Positions 1-8,934 are shown, counted from the first letter of the stretch. The stretch: DNA of 64,000 nt from Tatumella saanichensis (GCF_000439375.1 NZ_ATMI01000011.1:37078-101077); one strand, 5' to 3'. Notes: generated by a model not told the origin, from the letters alone. Numbers and translations: made by a program.

Positions 1-593
1 TAGGGATCACTATCGGGAAAATTTCGATTTCGATGATCTCTGCGTTCGCCCTAGTATGGTTCCGTTTTCCGCTACGTCAGCTGTTCTTCTGGATGATTTT
101 TATGACTCTGATGTTGCCGGTCGAGGTGCGTATTTTCCCGACGGTGGAAGTGGTCTCCCAATTGCACTTGCTCAATAGTTATAACGGGTTGATCTTGCCG
201 ATGATGGCATCCGCAACGGCAACTTTCCTGTTTCGACAGTTTTTTCTGTCTTTACCCCATGAGCTAATGGAAGCCGCTCGTATTGACGGAGCCAGTCCGG
301 TGCAATTTTTCATCGATATTGTCCTGCCGCTGTCGCGTACCAATTTGGCAGCATTGTTTGTGATCACCTTTATTTACGGCTGGAATCAGTATCTCTGGCC
401 ATTGTTAGTGACCAGTGATGCGCGGATGAGTACCGCGGTCGCTGGGATCCGCAGCATGATTTCGCTGGGAGAAGGCGTCACGCAGTGGAATCTGGTCATG
501 GCTGCCATGTTACTGACCATGATCCCACCGTTGCTGGTCGTCATTATTATGCAGCGCGCCTTTGTAAAAGGTCTGGTTGAGAGTGAGAAATAA
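1..593 (+). CDS. ugpE: Glycerol-3-phosphate ABC transporter permease UgpE (5' truncated by window)
   Basis: Inner-membrane permease of the UgpBAEC importer for sn-glycerol-3-phosphate and glycerophosphodiesters. The reading frame is open from the first bases of the window, so the true start lies upstream; the visible part is about the C-terminal 196 residues of a protein usually near 281. It holds several hydrophobic membrane spans and the EAA loop of binding-protein-dependent permeases (EAARIDGAS followed by PL, about bases 270-335) that docks on the ATPase. The end GLVESEK resembles E. coli UgpE. ugpC starts 3 bases after the stop, so the two are clearly cotranscribed. Confidence 0.96.
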   Translation, partial: GITIGKISISMISAFALVWFRFPLRQLFFWMIFMTLMLPVEVRIFPTVEVVSQLHLLNSYNGLILPMMASATATFLFRQFFLSLPHELMEAARIDGASPVQFFIDIVLPLSRTNLAALFVITFIYGWNQYLWPLLVTSDARMSTAVAGIRSMISLGEGVTQWNLVMAAMLLTMIPPLLVVIIMQRAFVKGLVESEK

Positions 594-596
594 TCG

Positions 597-1670
597 ATGG
601 CAAATGTACAGTTTCAGGCAGTAACTAAATCCTATGATGGTAAAAACCGGATTATTCAGCCACTGGATATTACGATTGCCGACGGCGAATTTATGGTAAT
701 GGTGGGGCCATCCGGCTGTGGAAAATCGACTTTATTACGCATGGTCGCTGGGCTTGAAACCGTCAGCTCAGGGGATATTTATATCGATAACCAATGTGTG
801 ACGCACCTGGAACCGAAAGACCGTGGGATTGCGATGGTATTCCAAAACTATGCGTTATATCCGCATATGTCAGTGGAAAAAAATATGGGCTATGGCCTAA
901 AAATTCGTGGCATGGGTAAAGAGTCTGTCCGGCAGCGTGTGCTAGCGGCAGCCAGAAGTCTGGAGCTGGATAATCTGCTGTCGCGCTATCCTCGAGAACT
1001 CTCTGGTGGACAGCGACAAAGGGTGGCAATGGGGCGTGCGATGGTGCGCGAACCCTCGGTGTTTCTGTTCGATGAACCCTTATCTAACCTGGATGCGCGG
1101 TTACGGGGACAGATGCGACTGGAGCTACAACAACTACACCGACGTTTGAAAACCACCAGCCTGTATGTCACTCATGATCAAGTGGAAGCCATGACCTTGG
1201 CACAGCGAGTGATGGTGATGAATAAAGGAATTGTCGAGCAAGTTGGGTCACCGGCAGAGATCTATGAGAAACCGGCTACCACCTTTGTCGCCGCGTTTAT
1301 CGGGTCACCGGCGATGAATTTATTGCCGGTACAGGTCAGTGCTGACGGCTGGGCGTTACTGATTGGACCGGGACTGTTGATCGCCTTAGACCGCCAGCTG
1401 CCTTCTCTGGCAAACAACTCCCTCACGTTGGGGATCCGCCCAGAACATATCCAGTGCAGTGAGGTACAAGAAGGGGCGCTCCCGATGCAAGTGGAGACGT
1501 TGGAAATTCTCGGCGCTGATAATCTGGTCCATGGTAGCATTGGCGGGCACCGGCTGGTGGTTCGTCTGCCTCACCAGCAGCGGCCTCAACCCGGTGAACT
1601 GCTGTGGCTGGCACTTCCTCCTGCCGCTCAGCACTATTTTGACAGCACAACAGGACAGCGTCTGGAATGA
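597..1670 (+). CDS. ugpC: Glycerol-3-phosphate ABC transporter ATP-binding protein UgpC
   Basis: Cytoplasmic ATPase that powers Ugp import; 357 residues, the usual family length. Walker A GPSGCGKS is at residues 37-44, the ABC signature LSGGQRQR near 137, and Walker B with the D-loop ([12 protein letters not shown]) near 156-168. The C-terminal third is the MalK-type regulatory/OB domain (GIRPEHI near 280). It lies between ugpE and ugpQ in a compact operon; its stop overlaps the ugpQ start by 4 bases. The paralogue MalK is excluded by context and by its different C-terminal region. Confidence 0.97.
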   Translation: MANVQFQAVTKSYDGKNRIIQPLDITIADGEFMVMVGPSGCGKSTLLRMVAGLETVSSGDIYIDNQCVTHLEPKDRGIAMVFQNYALYPHMSVEKNMGYGLKIRGMGKESVRQRVLAAARSLELDNLLSRYPRELSGGQRQRVAMGRAMVREPSVFLFDEPLSNLDARLRGQMRLELQQLHRRLKTTSLYVTHDQVEAMTLAQRVMVMNKGIVEQVGSPAEIYEKPATTFVAAFIGSPAMNLLPVQVSADGWALLIGPGLLIALDRQLPSLANNSLTLGIRPEHIQCSEVQEGALPMQVETLEILGADNLVHGSIGGHRLVVRLPHQQRPQPGELLWLALPPAAQHYFDSTTGQRLE

Positions 1671-2410
1671 AAACATCGCTCTGGCCTTACCCGCATATCG
1701 TTGCCCACCGGGGCGGTGGTTGTCTAGCACCAGAAAATACCCTTGCTGCGATTGATATCGGCCATCGTTATGGGCAGCGGATGATTGAGTTTGATGCCAA
1801 ACTGTCGGCGGATCAGCAGGTCTTTCTGCTACATGACGATGATGTTAATCGGACCACTAACGGTCATGGCCTTGCCGGACAGCAGAGTTGGCAGTCCCTA
1901 TCACGCTTGGATGCCGGCGCTTGGTTTGGTGAGTCTTTTCAAGGTGAGCCTTTGGCCACCTTGCAGCAGGTGGCTTTGCGTTGCCAGCAATACGACATGA
2001 TGGCCAATATCGAAATTAAACCGAGTCCCGGTGAGGAGGTAGTGACCGGCACCCGGGTAGCACAACAGGCAGACAAGCTCTGGCAGGGGATGACCGCGCC
2101 GTTACTCTCTTCGTTTTCCATAGCATCGCTTGCCGCGGCTCAGGCAGCAGCACCGGGGTTACCCCGTGGGTTACTGCTGGACGAATGGCGAGACAATTGG
2201 CAGGCACTGACCGACAGGCTGGAGTGTGTGGCGCTACACCTCAATCATCGTTTACTCGATGCAGCCCGTACCCGGGAACTTAAACAGGCAGGATTACGTC
2301 TGTTGGTGTATACGGTCAACGACCCATATCGTGCTCGGGAATTACTGGGTTGGGGGGTGGATATGATCTGCACAGACCGTATTGACCTTATCGGCCCGCA
2401 ATTTCAGTAA
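1667..2410 (+). CDS. ugpQ: Glycerophosphodiester phosphodiesterase UgpQ
   Basis: Cytoplasmic hydrolase that splits glycerophosphodiesters into glycerol-3-phosphate and an alcohol, feeding the substrate brought in by UgpBAEC. 247 residues, as in E. coli. The GDPD signature is visible: the HRG motif at residues 14-16, PENT just after it, and the metal-binding NIEIKP stretch near 113-118. The start codon overlaps the ugpC stop (ATGA), so translation is probably coupled. It is the last gene of the operon and converges on yhhA. Confidence 0.96.
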   Translation: MKTSLWPYPHIVAHRGGGCLAPENTLAAIDIGHRYGQRMIEFDAKLSADQQVFLLHDDDVNRTTNGHGLAGQQSWQSLSRLDAGAWFGESFQGEPLATLQQVALRCQQYDMMANIEIKPSPGEEVVTGTRVAQQADKLWQGMTAPLLSSFSIASLAAAQAAAPGLPRGLLLDEWRDNWQALTDRLECVALHLNHRLLDAARTRELKQAGLRLLVYTVNDPYRARELLGWGVDMICTDRIDLIGPQFQ

Positions 2411-2438
2411 GGCCAGCCTTAGTGTTTACGGGCTGGCC
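2411..2438. terminator. Inverted repeat between ugpQ and yhhA
   Basis: GGCCAGCC at 2411-2418 pairs with GGCTGGCC at 2431-2438. The hairpin lies directly after the ugpQ stop and over the yhhA stop codon, between convergent genes. There is no clear T-run, so rho-independent termination is uncertain. Confidence 0.4.
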
Positions 2439-2686
2439 TGACGGATCCGCTCGCGGGCCTGTGCCTGCTGCTGGCGGATCCGGCGCTGGATTTTCTGTGA
2501 CTGCTTGGTGCGATCTTCGCGCAGTGTCTGTTGTTGCTGCTGCTGCTGTTGCAGCATTTGCTGTTTCAGCCGTTGTTGTGAAGGATTCAGCCTTAGCCCC
2601 GGCTCCTGATTGAAAGAGGTTGTAGGTAGGGCTGCCATTGCTGATAGCGGTAATAGACTCAGTATAAGCATGTATCGGCACAACAT
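2426..2686 (-). CDS. yhhA: Small secreted Gln/Arg-rich protein, YhhA family (DUF2756)
   Basis: An 86-residue protein with a likely signal peptide (residues 1-18, ending SAMA before ALP) followed by a very Gln- and Arg-rich, probably helical mature part. A run of eight glutamines sits near residues 47-54. The pattern NQEPGLRLNPSQQRL resembles the start of mature E. coli YhhA, which is also convergent with ugpQ; function is unknown. I chose the ATG at 2686 because a strong ribosome site (GGGAGGGG) stands just upstream on the minus strand. A longer open frame reaching 2929 would run backwards through ryhB and is rejected. It is shorter than E. coli YhhA (about 146). Confidence 0.75.
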   Translation of the reverse strand: MLCRYMLILSLLPLSAMAALPTTSFNQEPGLRLNPSQQRLKQQMLQQQQQQQQTLREDRTKQSQKIQRRIRQQQAQARERIRQASP

Positions 2687-2767
2687 CTTTTCCCCTCCCA
2701 CATGACCTTTTACTGCCTTGAGTATAGTCCGATCACTGATGTGAAGAAAAAAAAACCACGATCTGGC

Positions 2768-2800
2768 TTTACAAATAGTAATGATAATGATTATTATTAC
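2768..2800 (+). promoter_or_regulatory. Fur-repressed promoter of ryhB
   Basis: A -35-like TTTACA (2768-2773) and a -10-like TATTAT (2792-2797) are 18 bases apart. The spacer and -10 carry a Fur box: TGATAAT (2782-2788), one base, then ATTATTA (2790-2796), the 7-1-7 inverted repeat. Flanking TAATGATAATGATTATTATT repeats suggest overlapping Fur sites. Iron-loaded Fur bound here would block RNA polymerase, as known for ryhB in E. coli. Confidence 0.85.
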
Positions 2801-2803
2801 CAC

Positions 2804-2900
2804 ATCCCGTTCAGGCTCTGTGACACATCCTGCCGGGTGACGACATTGCTCACATTGCTTCCGATATGACTTTGCCAGCCTGCCAGGCTGGCTTTTTTTT
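2804..2900 (+). ncRNA. ryhB: RyhB iron-responsive small RNA
   Basis: Hfq-dependent small RNA that, under iron starvation, pairs with mRNAs of iron-using proteins and triggers their decay. The conserved pairing core, beginning CGACATTGCTCACATTGC at 2841, matches the E. coli RyhB core as I remember it. It is followed by a perfect rho-independent terminator: GCCAGCC (2874-2880), loop TGCCA, GGCTGGC (2886-2892), eight Ts (2893-2900). The 5' end near 2804 is inferred from the promoter, giving about 97 nt against 90 in E. coli. Location next to yhhW matches the E. coli neighbourhood (yhhW-yhhX-ryhB-yhhY), but yhhX and yhhY are missing. Confidence 0.92.
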
Positions 2901-3015
2901 ATTTGCGCTACCCACCGACGTTTATTCATTTTTTTTGAACAGAGGGATGAACTTATTCCGCTGTTTTTTCTGACGGATCCGGTTCAGACTGACCTTAACA
3001 GCTAAGGAGTCTGAC

Positions 3016-3711
3016 ATGATTTATGTACGTAAAGCAGAGCAGCGTGGCCATGCCCAACATGGCTGGCTGGACAGTTGGCACACCTTTTCCTTCGCGGAGT
3101 ATTACGACCCAGAATTTATGGGCTTCTCGGCACTGCGAGTGATTAACGAAGATGTGATTGCCCCAGGACAAGGGTTTGGCACCCATCCTCATAAGGACAT
3201 GGAAATCCTGACGTATGTTTTGTCCGGCACCGTCGAACATCAGGATAGCATGGGTAACAAAGAGCAGATCCCGGCTGGTGAATTTCAGATTATGAGTGCC
3301 GGTACCGGTGTCAGACACTCAGAATATAACGCCAGTGCAAGTGAACCTCTACACCTGTATCAGATCTGGATCATCCCGCAGCAAGCAGGGGTAGAGCCGC
3401 GTTATGAGCAGAAAAAGTTTGATGCCCCGCAGGGACGGCAGTGGGTTCTGACCCCAGATAGCCGCGAAGGGTCTTTGAAAGTCTGGCAGGATATGACGTT
3501 ATCGCGCTGGGCACTGACACAGGGTGAAACCGGCAGCTTGACCCTCGACAGTCGTCGCAATTACTGGGTGCAGGTCGTGAAGGGCGATGTCACGCTGAAT
3601 GGCGAGTCTCTGAGTACCAGCGATGCGCTAGCGCTGCATCAGGAATCGTTGCTCAGTCTGCAGGCAGACAGTGCCGCGGAAGTGTTGATTTTCGATCTCC
3701 CGACGGTCTGA
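3016..3711 (+). CDS. yhhW: Pirin family protein / quercetin 2,3-dioxygenase YhhW
   Basis: Cytoplasmic bicupin of the pirin family; E. coli YhhW cleaves quercetin in vitro, but its natural substrate is not settled. 231 residues, the same as E. coli. Metal ligands expected for the N-terminal cupin are present: His57 and His59 (THPHKD), His101 and Glu103 (RHSE). The C-terminal cupin (about 140-231) lacks metal ligands, as usual. The ATG is preceded by AAGGAG. A strong hairpin terminator follows, so it is probably monocistronic. Confidence 0.95.
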   Translation: MIYVRKAEQRGHAQHGWLDSWHTFSFAEYYDPEFMGFSALRVINEDVIAPGQGFGTHPHKDMEILTYVLSGTVEHQDSMGNKEQIPAGEFQIMSAGTGVRHSEYNASASEPLHLYQIWIIPQQAGVEPRYEQKKFDAPQGRQWVLTPDSREGSLKVWQDMTLSRWALTQGETGSLTLDSRRNYWVQVVKGDVTLNGESLSTSDALALHQESLLSLQADSAAEVLIFDLPTV

Positions 3712-3735
3712 CAAACGGCTTTACACTTTAAAAAT

Positions 3736-3772
3736 AATGTCCTGTGAGCGAGATCGCTCTCAGGACATTTTT
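3736..3772 (+). terminator. Rho-independent terminator after yhhW
   Basis: AATGTCCTG (from 3736) pairs with CAGGACATT (3761-3769), and after one mismatch the stem continues GAGCGA/TCGCTC. A T-run ends at 3772. It separates yhhW from gntR. Confidence 0.85.
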
Positions 3773-3823
3773 GTGTCGTCAAATAATGCTAAACTCAAAC
3801 GGGTCTCTCCAAGGGTGAGTATT

Positions 3824-4825
3824 ATGACAATAAAGAAAAAAAGGCCGGTCCTTCAAGATGTTGCAGACAAGCTGGGGGTGACCAAAATGACGGTTAGCCG
3901 GTATCTGCGTCATCCGGAACAGGTCTCCTCCGCCCTCGGGGAGCGTATTGCGGTGGTATTGGATGAATTGGGCTATATCCCCAACCGAGTCCCTGACATG
4001 TTATCCAATTCTACCAGCCGAGCCATCGGCGTCCTGTTACCCTCTCTGACCAACCATGTGTTTGCCGATGTCCTACAGGGGATTGAGTCCGTAGCCGATG
4101 CTGCCGGTTATCAGACGTTGGTGGCACACTTCGGTTATCAGCCGGAAAAAGAGGAACGTCAACTCCGCTCACTGTTGGGCTGGAATGTCGACGGGGTGAT
4201 CCTCACCGAAAGGACCCATACTACAGCCACGTTACGCATGCTGGAAACCGCCGGGATTCCGGTGGTGGAAATTATGGATGCTGTCTCACCTTGCCTGGAT
4301 ATGGCGGTCGGGTTTGATAACCTTGAGGCAACTCGGCAAATGACTCAGCGTCTACTTTCTCGGGGTTATCGTGCACCGGTCTATCTCGGTGCGCGTCTTG
4401 ATGAACGTACTCTTCTCAAAGAACAGGGTTATCGCCGAGCAATGGAAGAGGCGGGGCTGATGCCTTGTTCGGTGATGAGCGAAATGGCGTCTTCCTTCAC
4501 AACCGGGGCACTGTTGTTTTGCGAAGCCCAGCAGCGTTTCCCGCAGATGGATAGCCTATGCTGTACCAACGATGACCTGGCAGTGGGGGCCATGTTCGAG
4601 TGCCAGCGTCAAGGGATAGAGGTTCCGCAACAGATAGCGATTTCTGGCTTCCACGGCCATGATATCACCCGTGTGGTCACCCCGGCGTTGGCGACGGTAG
4701 TCACTCCCCGTAAACGTATTGGCGAGGTGGCGACCTCGCTGCTACTGCAACGACTCCGTGGTGAGCCAATTGCGGAGCCTGTCCGAGATCTCGGTTTTAC
4801 GATCGAAAATGGCGGAAGTCTTTAA
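3824..4825 (+). CDS. gntR: Gluconate operon LacI-family repressor GntR
   Basis: Transcription repressor of gluconate uptake and phosphorylation genes, released by gluconate (known for the family). 333 residues (E. coli 331). The N-terminal LacI-type helix-turn-helix is clear: VLQDVADKLGVTKMTVSRYL at about 9-28, then the hinge near 55-60 and a periplasmic-binding-protein-like effector domain with FGxD-type pocket residues. I chose the ATG at 3824 (MTIKKKRP), preceded by AAGGGTGA, because homologues start here; the open frame extends 29 codons further upstream without homology. It precedes gntK and gntU on the same strand, with a GntR-like operator in between. Confidence 0.96.
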   Translation: MTIKKKRPVLQDVADKLGVTKMTVSRYLRHPEQVSSALGERIAVVLDELGYIPNRVPDMLSNSTSRAIGVLLPSLTNHVFADVLQGIESVADAAGYQTLVAHFGYQPEKEERQLRSLLGWNVDGVILTERTHTTATLRMLETAGIPVVEIMDAVSPCLDMAVGFDNLEATRQMTQRLLSRGYRAPVYLGARLDERTLLKEQGYRRAMEEAGLMPCSVMSEMASSFTTGALLFCEAQQRFPQMDSLCCTNDDLAVGAMFECQRQGIEVPQQIAISGFHGHDITRVVTPALATVVTPRKRIGEVATSLLLQRLRGEPIAEPVRDLGFTIENGGSL

Positions 4826-4832
4826 GTAGTTT

Positions 4833-4848
4833 TATGATTTGGTTCACA
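4833..4848 (+). promoter_or_regulatory. CRP-like site upstream of gntK
   Basis: TATGA (4833-4837), six bases, then TCACA (4844-4848); nine of the ten core positions of TGTGA-N6-TCACA match. gntK is activated by cAMP-CRP in E. coli, which fits. Confidence 0.55.
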
Positions 4849-4915
4849 GTTTGATGTTTTTTATATTTTAACTGTTGCCAGAAAATGAACGACTCATGAC
4901 AATGTTTTGATGAAT

Positions 4916-4929
4916 TGTTATCGGTAACA
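4916..4929 (+). promoter_or_regulatory. GntR-like operator upstream of gntK
   Basis: TGTTATCGGTAACA is a near-perfect palindrome ending about 16 bases before the gntK ATG, close to the family operator (TGTTA-N4-TAACA). The repressor gene is directly upstream. Confidence 0.7.
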
Positions 4930-4945
4930 TTTGTCGGAGCATCTA

Positions 4946-5476
4946 ATGGCCTCATCTTCTTCACAACATTACGTCTTTATCCTGATGGGCGTATCAGGCA
5001 GCGGCAAATCAGTGGTTGCCAATCGGGTTGCCCACGAATTACAGACCGCCTTTCTTGACGGTGACTTTCTTCACCCACGCGCCAACATTCAGAAAATGGC
5101 TGACGGTAATCCCTTGGATGATGAGGATCGCAAACCTTGGCTAAAAGCGATCAATGATGCCGCCTTTGCTATGCAGCGCACCCAGGAAACGTCGCTGATT
5201 GTCTGCTCGGCGCTGAAGAAAAAATATCGTGATATCTTGCGTGAAGGTAATAGCAATCTGAAATTTATCTATCTGCAGGGGGATTTCGATACCATCGAAG
5301 CCCGGCTGAAGGCGCGTAAAGGACACTTTTTCAAGCCAGCGATGTTGGTGACGCAGTTTGAAACACTGGAAGAGCCAGGTGATGATGAAACGGATGTCAT
5401 CAACGTTGATATTCATCAGTCAGTGGACGAGGTTGTCGCAGCCACTATTGCGGCCATCAGACAGGTAATTGCGTAG
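4946..5476 (+). CDS. gntK: Gluconate kinase GntK
   Basis: Phosphorylates gluconate to 6-phosphogluconate with ATP, the entry to the Entner-Doudoroff and pentose phosphate routes; cytoplasmic. 176 residues (E. coli thermoresistant kinase 175). P-loop GVSGSGKS at residues 15-22; the DGDFLHP substrate motif follows near 39-45. The ATG at 4946 is preceded by CGGAG at a good distance; a TTG five codons upstream has no comparable site. gntU starts 9 bases after the stop, forming gntKU under the operator above. Confidence 0.96.
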   Translation: MASSSSQHYVFILMGVSGSGKSVVANRVAHELQTAFLDGDFLHPRANIQKMADGNPLDDEDRKPWLKAINDAAFAMQRTQETSLIVCSALKKKYRDILREGNSNLKFIYLQGDFDTIEARLKARKGHFFKPAMLVTQFETLEEPGDDETDVINVDIHQSVDEVVAATIAAIRQVIA

Positions 5477-5485
5477 GGGCTGACC

Positions 5486-6829
5486 ATGATAAGCACTGCA
5501 ACGCTGGTACTGACGGCGGCGGGCTCTGTGCTGCTGCTGTTATTGCTGGTGATGAAAGCCCGTTTACACGCCTTTGTGGCGCTGATGCTGGTCTCGGTCG
5601 GTGCTGGCTTGCTGTCAGGTATGCCCCTTGAAAAAATCACGGCCACCATGCAGCAAGGTATGGGCGGTACTCTCGGATTCTTGGCCATCGTGGTTGCGCT
5701 GGGGGCGATGTTCGGCAAAATCCTCCATGAAACCGGTGCAGTGGATCAAATAGCGTCTCGGATGTTGAGTACTTTCGGTGAAAAGCGAGCCCATTACGCC
5801 ATGGGGATCGCTGGATTTATCTGTGCCTTACCCTTATTTTTCGAAGTCGCGATTGTGCTATTAATCAGTATTGCCTTTGCGGTGGCACGTCGTACCGGCG
5901 GGAATCTGGTACGTTTGGTGACCCCACTGTTTGCTGGGGTAGCCGCAGCCGCAGCCTTCGTCTTGCCGGGGCCGGCACCGATGTTATTGGCCTCACAGAT
6001 GCATGCTGATTTTGGCTGGATGATTTTGCTGGGCCTGTGTGCCGCCATTCCAGGCATGCTCATTGCCGGGCCGTTGTTCGGTTCGCTGATTGCTCGTTAC
6101 GTGCATTTTCCGTTACCGGAGCAGGAGCTGACCCCACCAGCGGTCAAAGACAAGCTGCCTTCTTTCGGCCTCAGTTTATCGTTGATCCTGTTCCCGCTGG
6201 TACTGGTGGGGCTGAAGACCATTGGCAGCCATTTTGTTGCCCACGGCAGCCGTACTGACCATATCCTTGAGTTCATCGGTCATCCGTTTATCGCTATTCT
6301 CTTGGCCTGTCTGATCACCATTTATGGTCTAGCACGTCGTCAGGGTATGGAAAAGTCGCGGGTGATGCAGATTTGCGGAGAAGCTCTGCAACCGGCGGGC
6401 ATTATTCTGCTGGTGATCGGTGCCGGGGGCGTGTTTAAACAGGTCCTGGTCGACTCTGGCGTTGGCCCGGCACTGGGTGATGCCATTGCTGGCGCCGGTC
6501 TACCAGTCGCGGTTGCCTGTTTTGTACTGGCCGGAGCGGTGAGGATCATTCAGGGATCAGCGACAGTCGCCTGCCTGACGGCTGTCGGACTGATCACGCC
6601 AGTGATTGAGCCCCTGCATTACAGTGGGGCACAACTGGCGGCATTGTCGATTTGCATCGGCGGTGGCTCCATCATTTTCAGTCATGTGAATGATGCGGGA
6701 TTCTGGTTATTCGGGCGGTTTACCGGCGCAACAGAAGCGGAAACGCTGAAAACCTGGACCCTGATGGAGACCATCCTCGGGACTACCGGTGGTCTTATCG
6801 GTATGTTAGCGTTTTCGCTTCTCAGCTAA
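5486..6829 (+). CDS. gntU: Low-affinity gluconate permease GntU
   Basis: Inner-membrane gluconate:proton symporter of the GntP family. 447 residues (E. coli GntU 446) with about a dozen hydrophobic helices and family signatures such as LPGPAPMLLAS near 156 and GSATVACLTAVGL near 355. The sequence follows GntU rather than GntT or GntP over the whole length. It is co-transcribed with gntK (9-base gap, AGGGG ribosome site) and brings in the substrate of that kinase. Confidence 0.95.
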   Translation: MISTATLVLTAAGSVLLLLLLVMKARLHAFVALMLVSVGAGLLSGMPLEKITATMQQGMGGTLGFLAIVVALGAMFGKILHETGAVDQIASRMLSTFGEKRAHYAMGIAGFICALPLFFEVAIVLLISIAFAVARRTGGNLVRLVTPLFAGVAAAAAFVLPGPAPMLLASQMHADFGWMILLGLCAAIPGMLIAGPLFGSLIARYVHFPLPEQELTPPAVKDKLPSFGLSLSLILFPLVLVGLKTIGSHFVAHGSRTDHILEFIGHPFIAILLACLITIYGLARRQGMEKSRVMQICGEALQPAGIILLVIGAGGVFKQVLVDSGVGPALGDAIAGAGLPVAVACFVLAGAVRIIQGSATVACLTAVGLITPVIEPLHYSGAQLAALSICIGGGSIIFSHVNDAGFWLFGRFTGATEAETLKTWTLMETILGTTGGLIGMLAFSLLS

Positions 6830-6841
6830 GCGTCTAGCAAT

Positions 6842-6870
6842 GGGCGCAGTCACAGTGATGTGCTGCGCCC
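6842..6870. terminator. Hairpin between convergent gntU and yhgN
   Basis: GGGCGCAG (6842-6849) pairs with CTGCGCCC (6863-6870), and the stem continues after a bulge as CAC/GTG around the loop AGTGAT. No T-run is present on either side, so it may act as an mRNA end-stabilising hairpin rather than an intrinsic terminator. Confidence 0.6.
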
Positions 6871-6876
6871 CATCAG

Positions 6877-7476
6877 TTATAGCTTCAGATAGGCTCGGAT
6901 GCCGTCGAGGAACATTTGCGTCGCCAGCATAATCAAGATCAATCCCATCAGGCGCTCAAGCGCATTAACCCCTTTATCCCCGAGCAACCGCAAAAATACC
7001 CCTGACATCAGCAGCACCGTTGAAGTGATCGCCCAAGCCAGCAGCAGTGCGACCACCAGCATTCCCAACGACCCTGGATATTGATGGGACATCAGCATCA
7101 GGGTGGCCAGCAGTGAAGGTCCAGCCACTAGCGGGATCGCCAGTGGTACCAAAAACGGCTCATCCCCTACCGGTAGCCCACTGCCAGATCCGCCGCTCTC
7201 TTGTCCCGGAAAAATCATCTTAATGGCGATCAGGAACAAAATGATACCGCCGGAAATTGACACGGTTTCGGTACGTAGGTTGAGAAAGGCGAGAATTTTC
7301 TCACCGGTAAACAAAAAAATCAGCATGATGACCAAGGCAATCACCAGCTCTCTGATCATTACGATCCGGCGGCGGCGTGGCTCCAGGTGCTTCAGTACCG
7401 ACATAAAGATCGGTAGATTGCCCAGCGGGTCCATGATCAGCAACAGCAATACGGTAACGGAAATCATCTCGGTCAT
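6877..7476 (-). CDS. yhgN: MarC-family inner-membrane protein YhgN
   Basis: Integral membrane protein of the MarC/UPF0056 family, 199 residues (E. coli YhgN 197), with about six hydrophobic segments. The motif [13 protein letters not shown] near residues 15-27 is typical of the family, as is the C-terminal RLMGLIL stretch. Function is not established. I took the ATG at 7476 because homologues begin with MNE/MTE; a TTG eight codons upstream is possible. It is divergent from asd and converges on gntU. Confidence 0.92.
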   Translation of the reverse strand: MTEMISVTVLLLLIMDPLGNLPIFMSVLKHLEPRRRRIVMIRELVIALVIMLIFLFTGEKILAFLNLRTETVSISGGIILFLIAIKMIFPGQESGGSGSGLPVGDEPFLVPLAIPLVAGPSLLATLMLMSHQYPGSLGMLVVALLLAWAITSTVLLMSGVFLRLLGDKGVNALERLMGLILIMLATQMFLDGIRAYLKL

Positions 7477-7775
7477 TAGGGGGTGGGTATCCTTTGTCAA
7501 ACGCGACTATTAGCATAATGATTAAAAAGGGCTGGCGTATCGTATTTATTCACTTGCCAGATAGCGTGCATTTTGTAGAGTTGGGGGTCATAGGTAAATC
7601 CGATAATGACATCCGGGGCCGGTTTCTACTGGCGACGTCTCTTTTTTCATCCATCTCGCGGCCCGGAGCGGATTATATTACCCGCAGATCGTATAATTTG
7701 GCGATCGGTTGTCAATGTTCTTGGCAATATGATGTAACGGCTCAGGATTCAGAATACAGGATAAGCAGGCATAAC
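7477..7775. promoter_or_regulatory. yhgN/asd divergent intergenic region with candidate asd -10
   Basis: About 300 bases without a supported gene. A perfect -10 hexamer TATAAT stands at 7692-7697, some 80 bases before the asd ATG, but the matching -35 is poor. I see no lysine-riboswitch architecture, and the open frame running into asd has no homologous extension. Confidence 0.4.
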
Positions 7776-8885
7776 ATGAAAAATGTAGGTTTTATTGGCT
7801 GGCGCGGTATGGTTGGTTCCGTACTGATGTCCAGAATGAGCGAAGAACGTGATTTCGACGCGATCAATCCGGTCTTTTTCTCAACGTCCCAACATGGACA
7901 GCCTGCCCCGTCATTCGGTGGCCGGGAAAACGGTGTTTTGCAGGATGCCAGTGATATTGAGGCTCTGCGTGCGCTGGACATTATCATTACCTGCCAGGGA
8001 GGTGATTACACCAGCGATATTTATCCAAAACTGCGCGCCTCCGGCTGGCAGGGATACTGGATTGACGCGGCCTCAACCCTGCGTATGGATGATGATGCGA
8101 TTATCATTCTCGATCCGGTTAACCAGAAGGTCATTGAGCAGGGTCTGGATAAAGGCATCAAGACCTTTGTTGGCGGTAACTGTACCGTGAGCTTGATGCT
8201 GATGTCACTGGGCGGTCTGTTTGCTAGTGATTTGGTCGAGTGGGCATCAGTGGCGACGTATCAGGCCGCTTCCGGCGGTGGTGCTCGCCATATGCGCGAA
8301 CTGCTGACTCAGATGGGAATGCTGCATAATAATGTGGCGAAAGAGCTGCAGGACCCAGCGTCTGCCATTTTAGATATTGAGCGTAAAGTCACTGATCTCA
8401 CCCGCTCAGGGACGCTGCCGACGGACAACTTTGGCGTGCCGCTGGCGGGTAGTTTGATTCCGTGGATCGACAAACAACTGGAAAACGGGCAGAGCCGAGA
8501 AGAGTGGAAAGGTCAGGCAGAGACAAACAAAATCCTCGCTACCCCAAGTATTATTCCAGTAGACGGGCTGTGTGTGCGGGTCGGTGCACTGCGCTGTCAC
8601 AGCCAAGCCTTTACGCTGAAATTGAAGCAGGATATTCCGCTCAGTGAGATAGAGCAGCGGCTCGCTAGCCACAATGAGTGGGTAAAAGTGGTACCGAACG
8701 ATCGTGAGCTGTCAATGCGCGAGCTGACACCAGCCGCGGTGACGGGGACGCTGACAACCCCAGTTGGGCGTTTACGTAAGCTGAACATGGGGCCACAATA
8801 TCTGTCAGCCTTTACTGTCGGTGACCAGTTGTTGTGGGGCGCCGCTGAGCCGCTGAGAAGAATGCTACGTCAACTGGCTGGCTGA
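7776..8885 (+). CDS. asd: Aspartate-semialdehyde dehydrogenase Asd
   Basis: Reduces aspartyl phosphate to aspartate semialdehyde with NADPH, a branch-point reaction for lysine, diaminopimelate (cell wall), threonine and methionine. 369 residues (E. coli 367). NADP-binding [11 protein letters not shown] lies at residues 5-15 and the catalytic cysteine is about Cys136 in [10 protein letters not shown]; the acyl-binding and His-containing GGARHMREL stretch follows. The start is set by homology (MKNVGFIGW) and an AGCAGG site; a much longer in-frame extension upstream is noncoding. In E. coli the glycogen operon follows asd, but here glpD does. Confidence 0.97.
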   Translation: MKNVGFIGWRGMVGSVLMSRMSEERDFDAINPVFFSTSQHGQPAPSFGGRENGVLQDASDIEALRALDIIITCQGGDYTSDIYPKLRASGWQGYWIDAASTLRMDDDAIIILDPVNQKVIEQGLDKGIKTFVGGNCTVSLMLMSLGGLFASDLVEWASVATYQAASGGGARHMRELLTQMGMLHNNVAKELQDPASAILDIERKVTDLTRSGTLPTDNFGVPLAGSLIPWIDKQLENGQSREEWKGQAETNKILATPSIIPVDGLCVRVGALRCHSQAFTLKLKQDIPLSEIEQRLASHNEWVKVVPNDRELSMRELTPAAVTGTLTTPVGRLRKLNMGPQYLSAFTVGDQLLWGAAEPLRRMLRQLAG

Positions 8886-8906
8886 TAGGGTAATCGATAG
8901 GCGTAG

Positions 8907-8934
8907 AAAAGGCGGCACGGGTGCCGCCTTTTTT
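8907..8934. terminator. Bidirectional terminator between asd and glpD
   Basis: AAAA, then GGCGGCAC (8911-8918), loop GG, GTGCCGCC (8921-8928), then six Ts (8929-8934). It works in both directions for the convergent genes, though better for asd. Confidence 0.92.

Noticed and set aside
2745..2756. A-run before ryhB as terminator of something on the minus strand
   Set aside because: No stem precedes it in the minus-strand direction, and no gene upstream on that strand needs it.
2426..2929. 167-codon open frame on the minus strand extending yhhA
   Set aside because: The extra 81 residues run antisense through the ryhB gene, its promoter and terminator, and have no signal-peptide or family resemblance. 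The ATG at 2686 has a strong ribosome site.
7494..7775. Upstream in-frame extension of asd
   Set aside because: Asd proteins start at MKNVGFIGW. The extra 94 codons overlap the promoter region and a good -10 sequence, and their start codon is weak.
7500..7775. Lysine riboswitch before asd
   Set aside because: No multi-helix architecture or L-box-like conserved stretches could be seen, and asd in related bacteria is not riboswitch-controlled.
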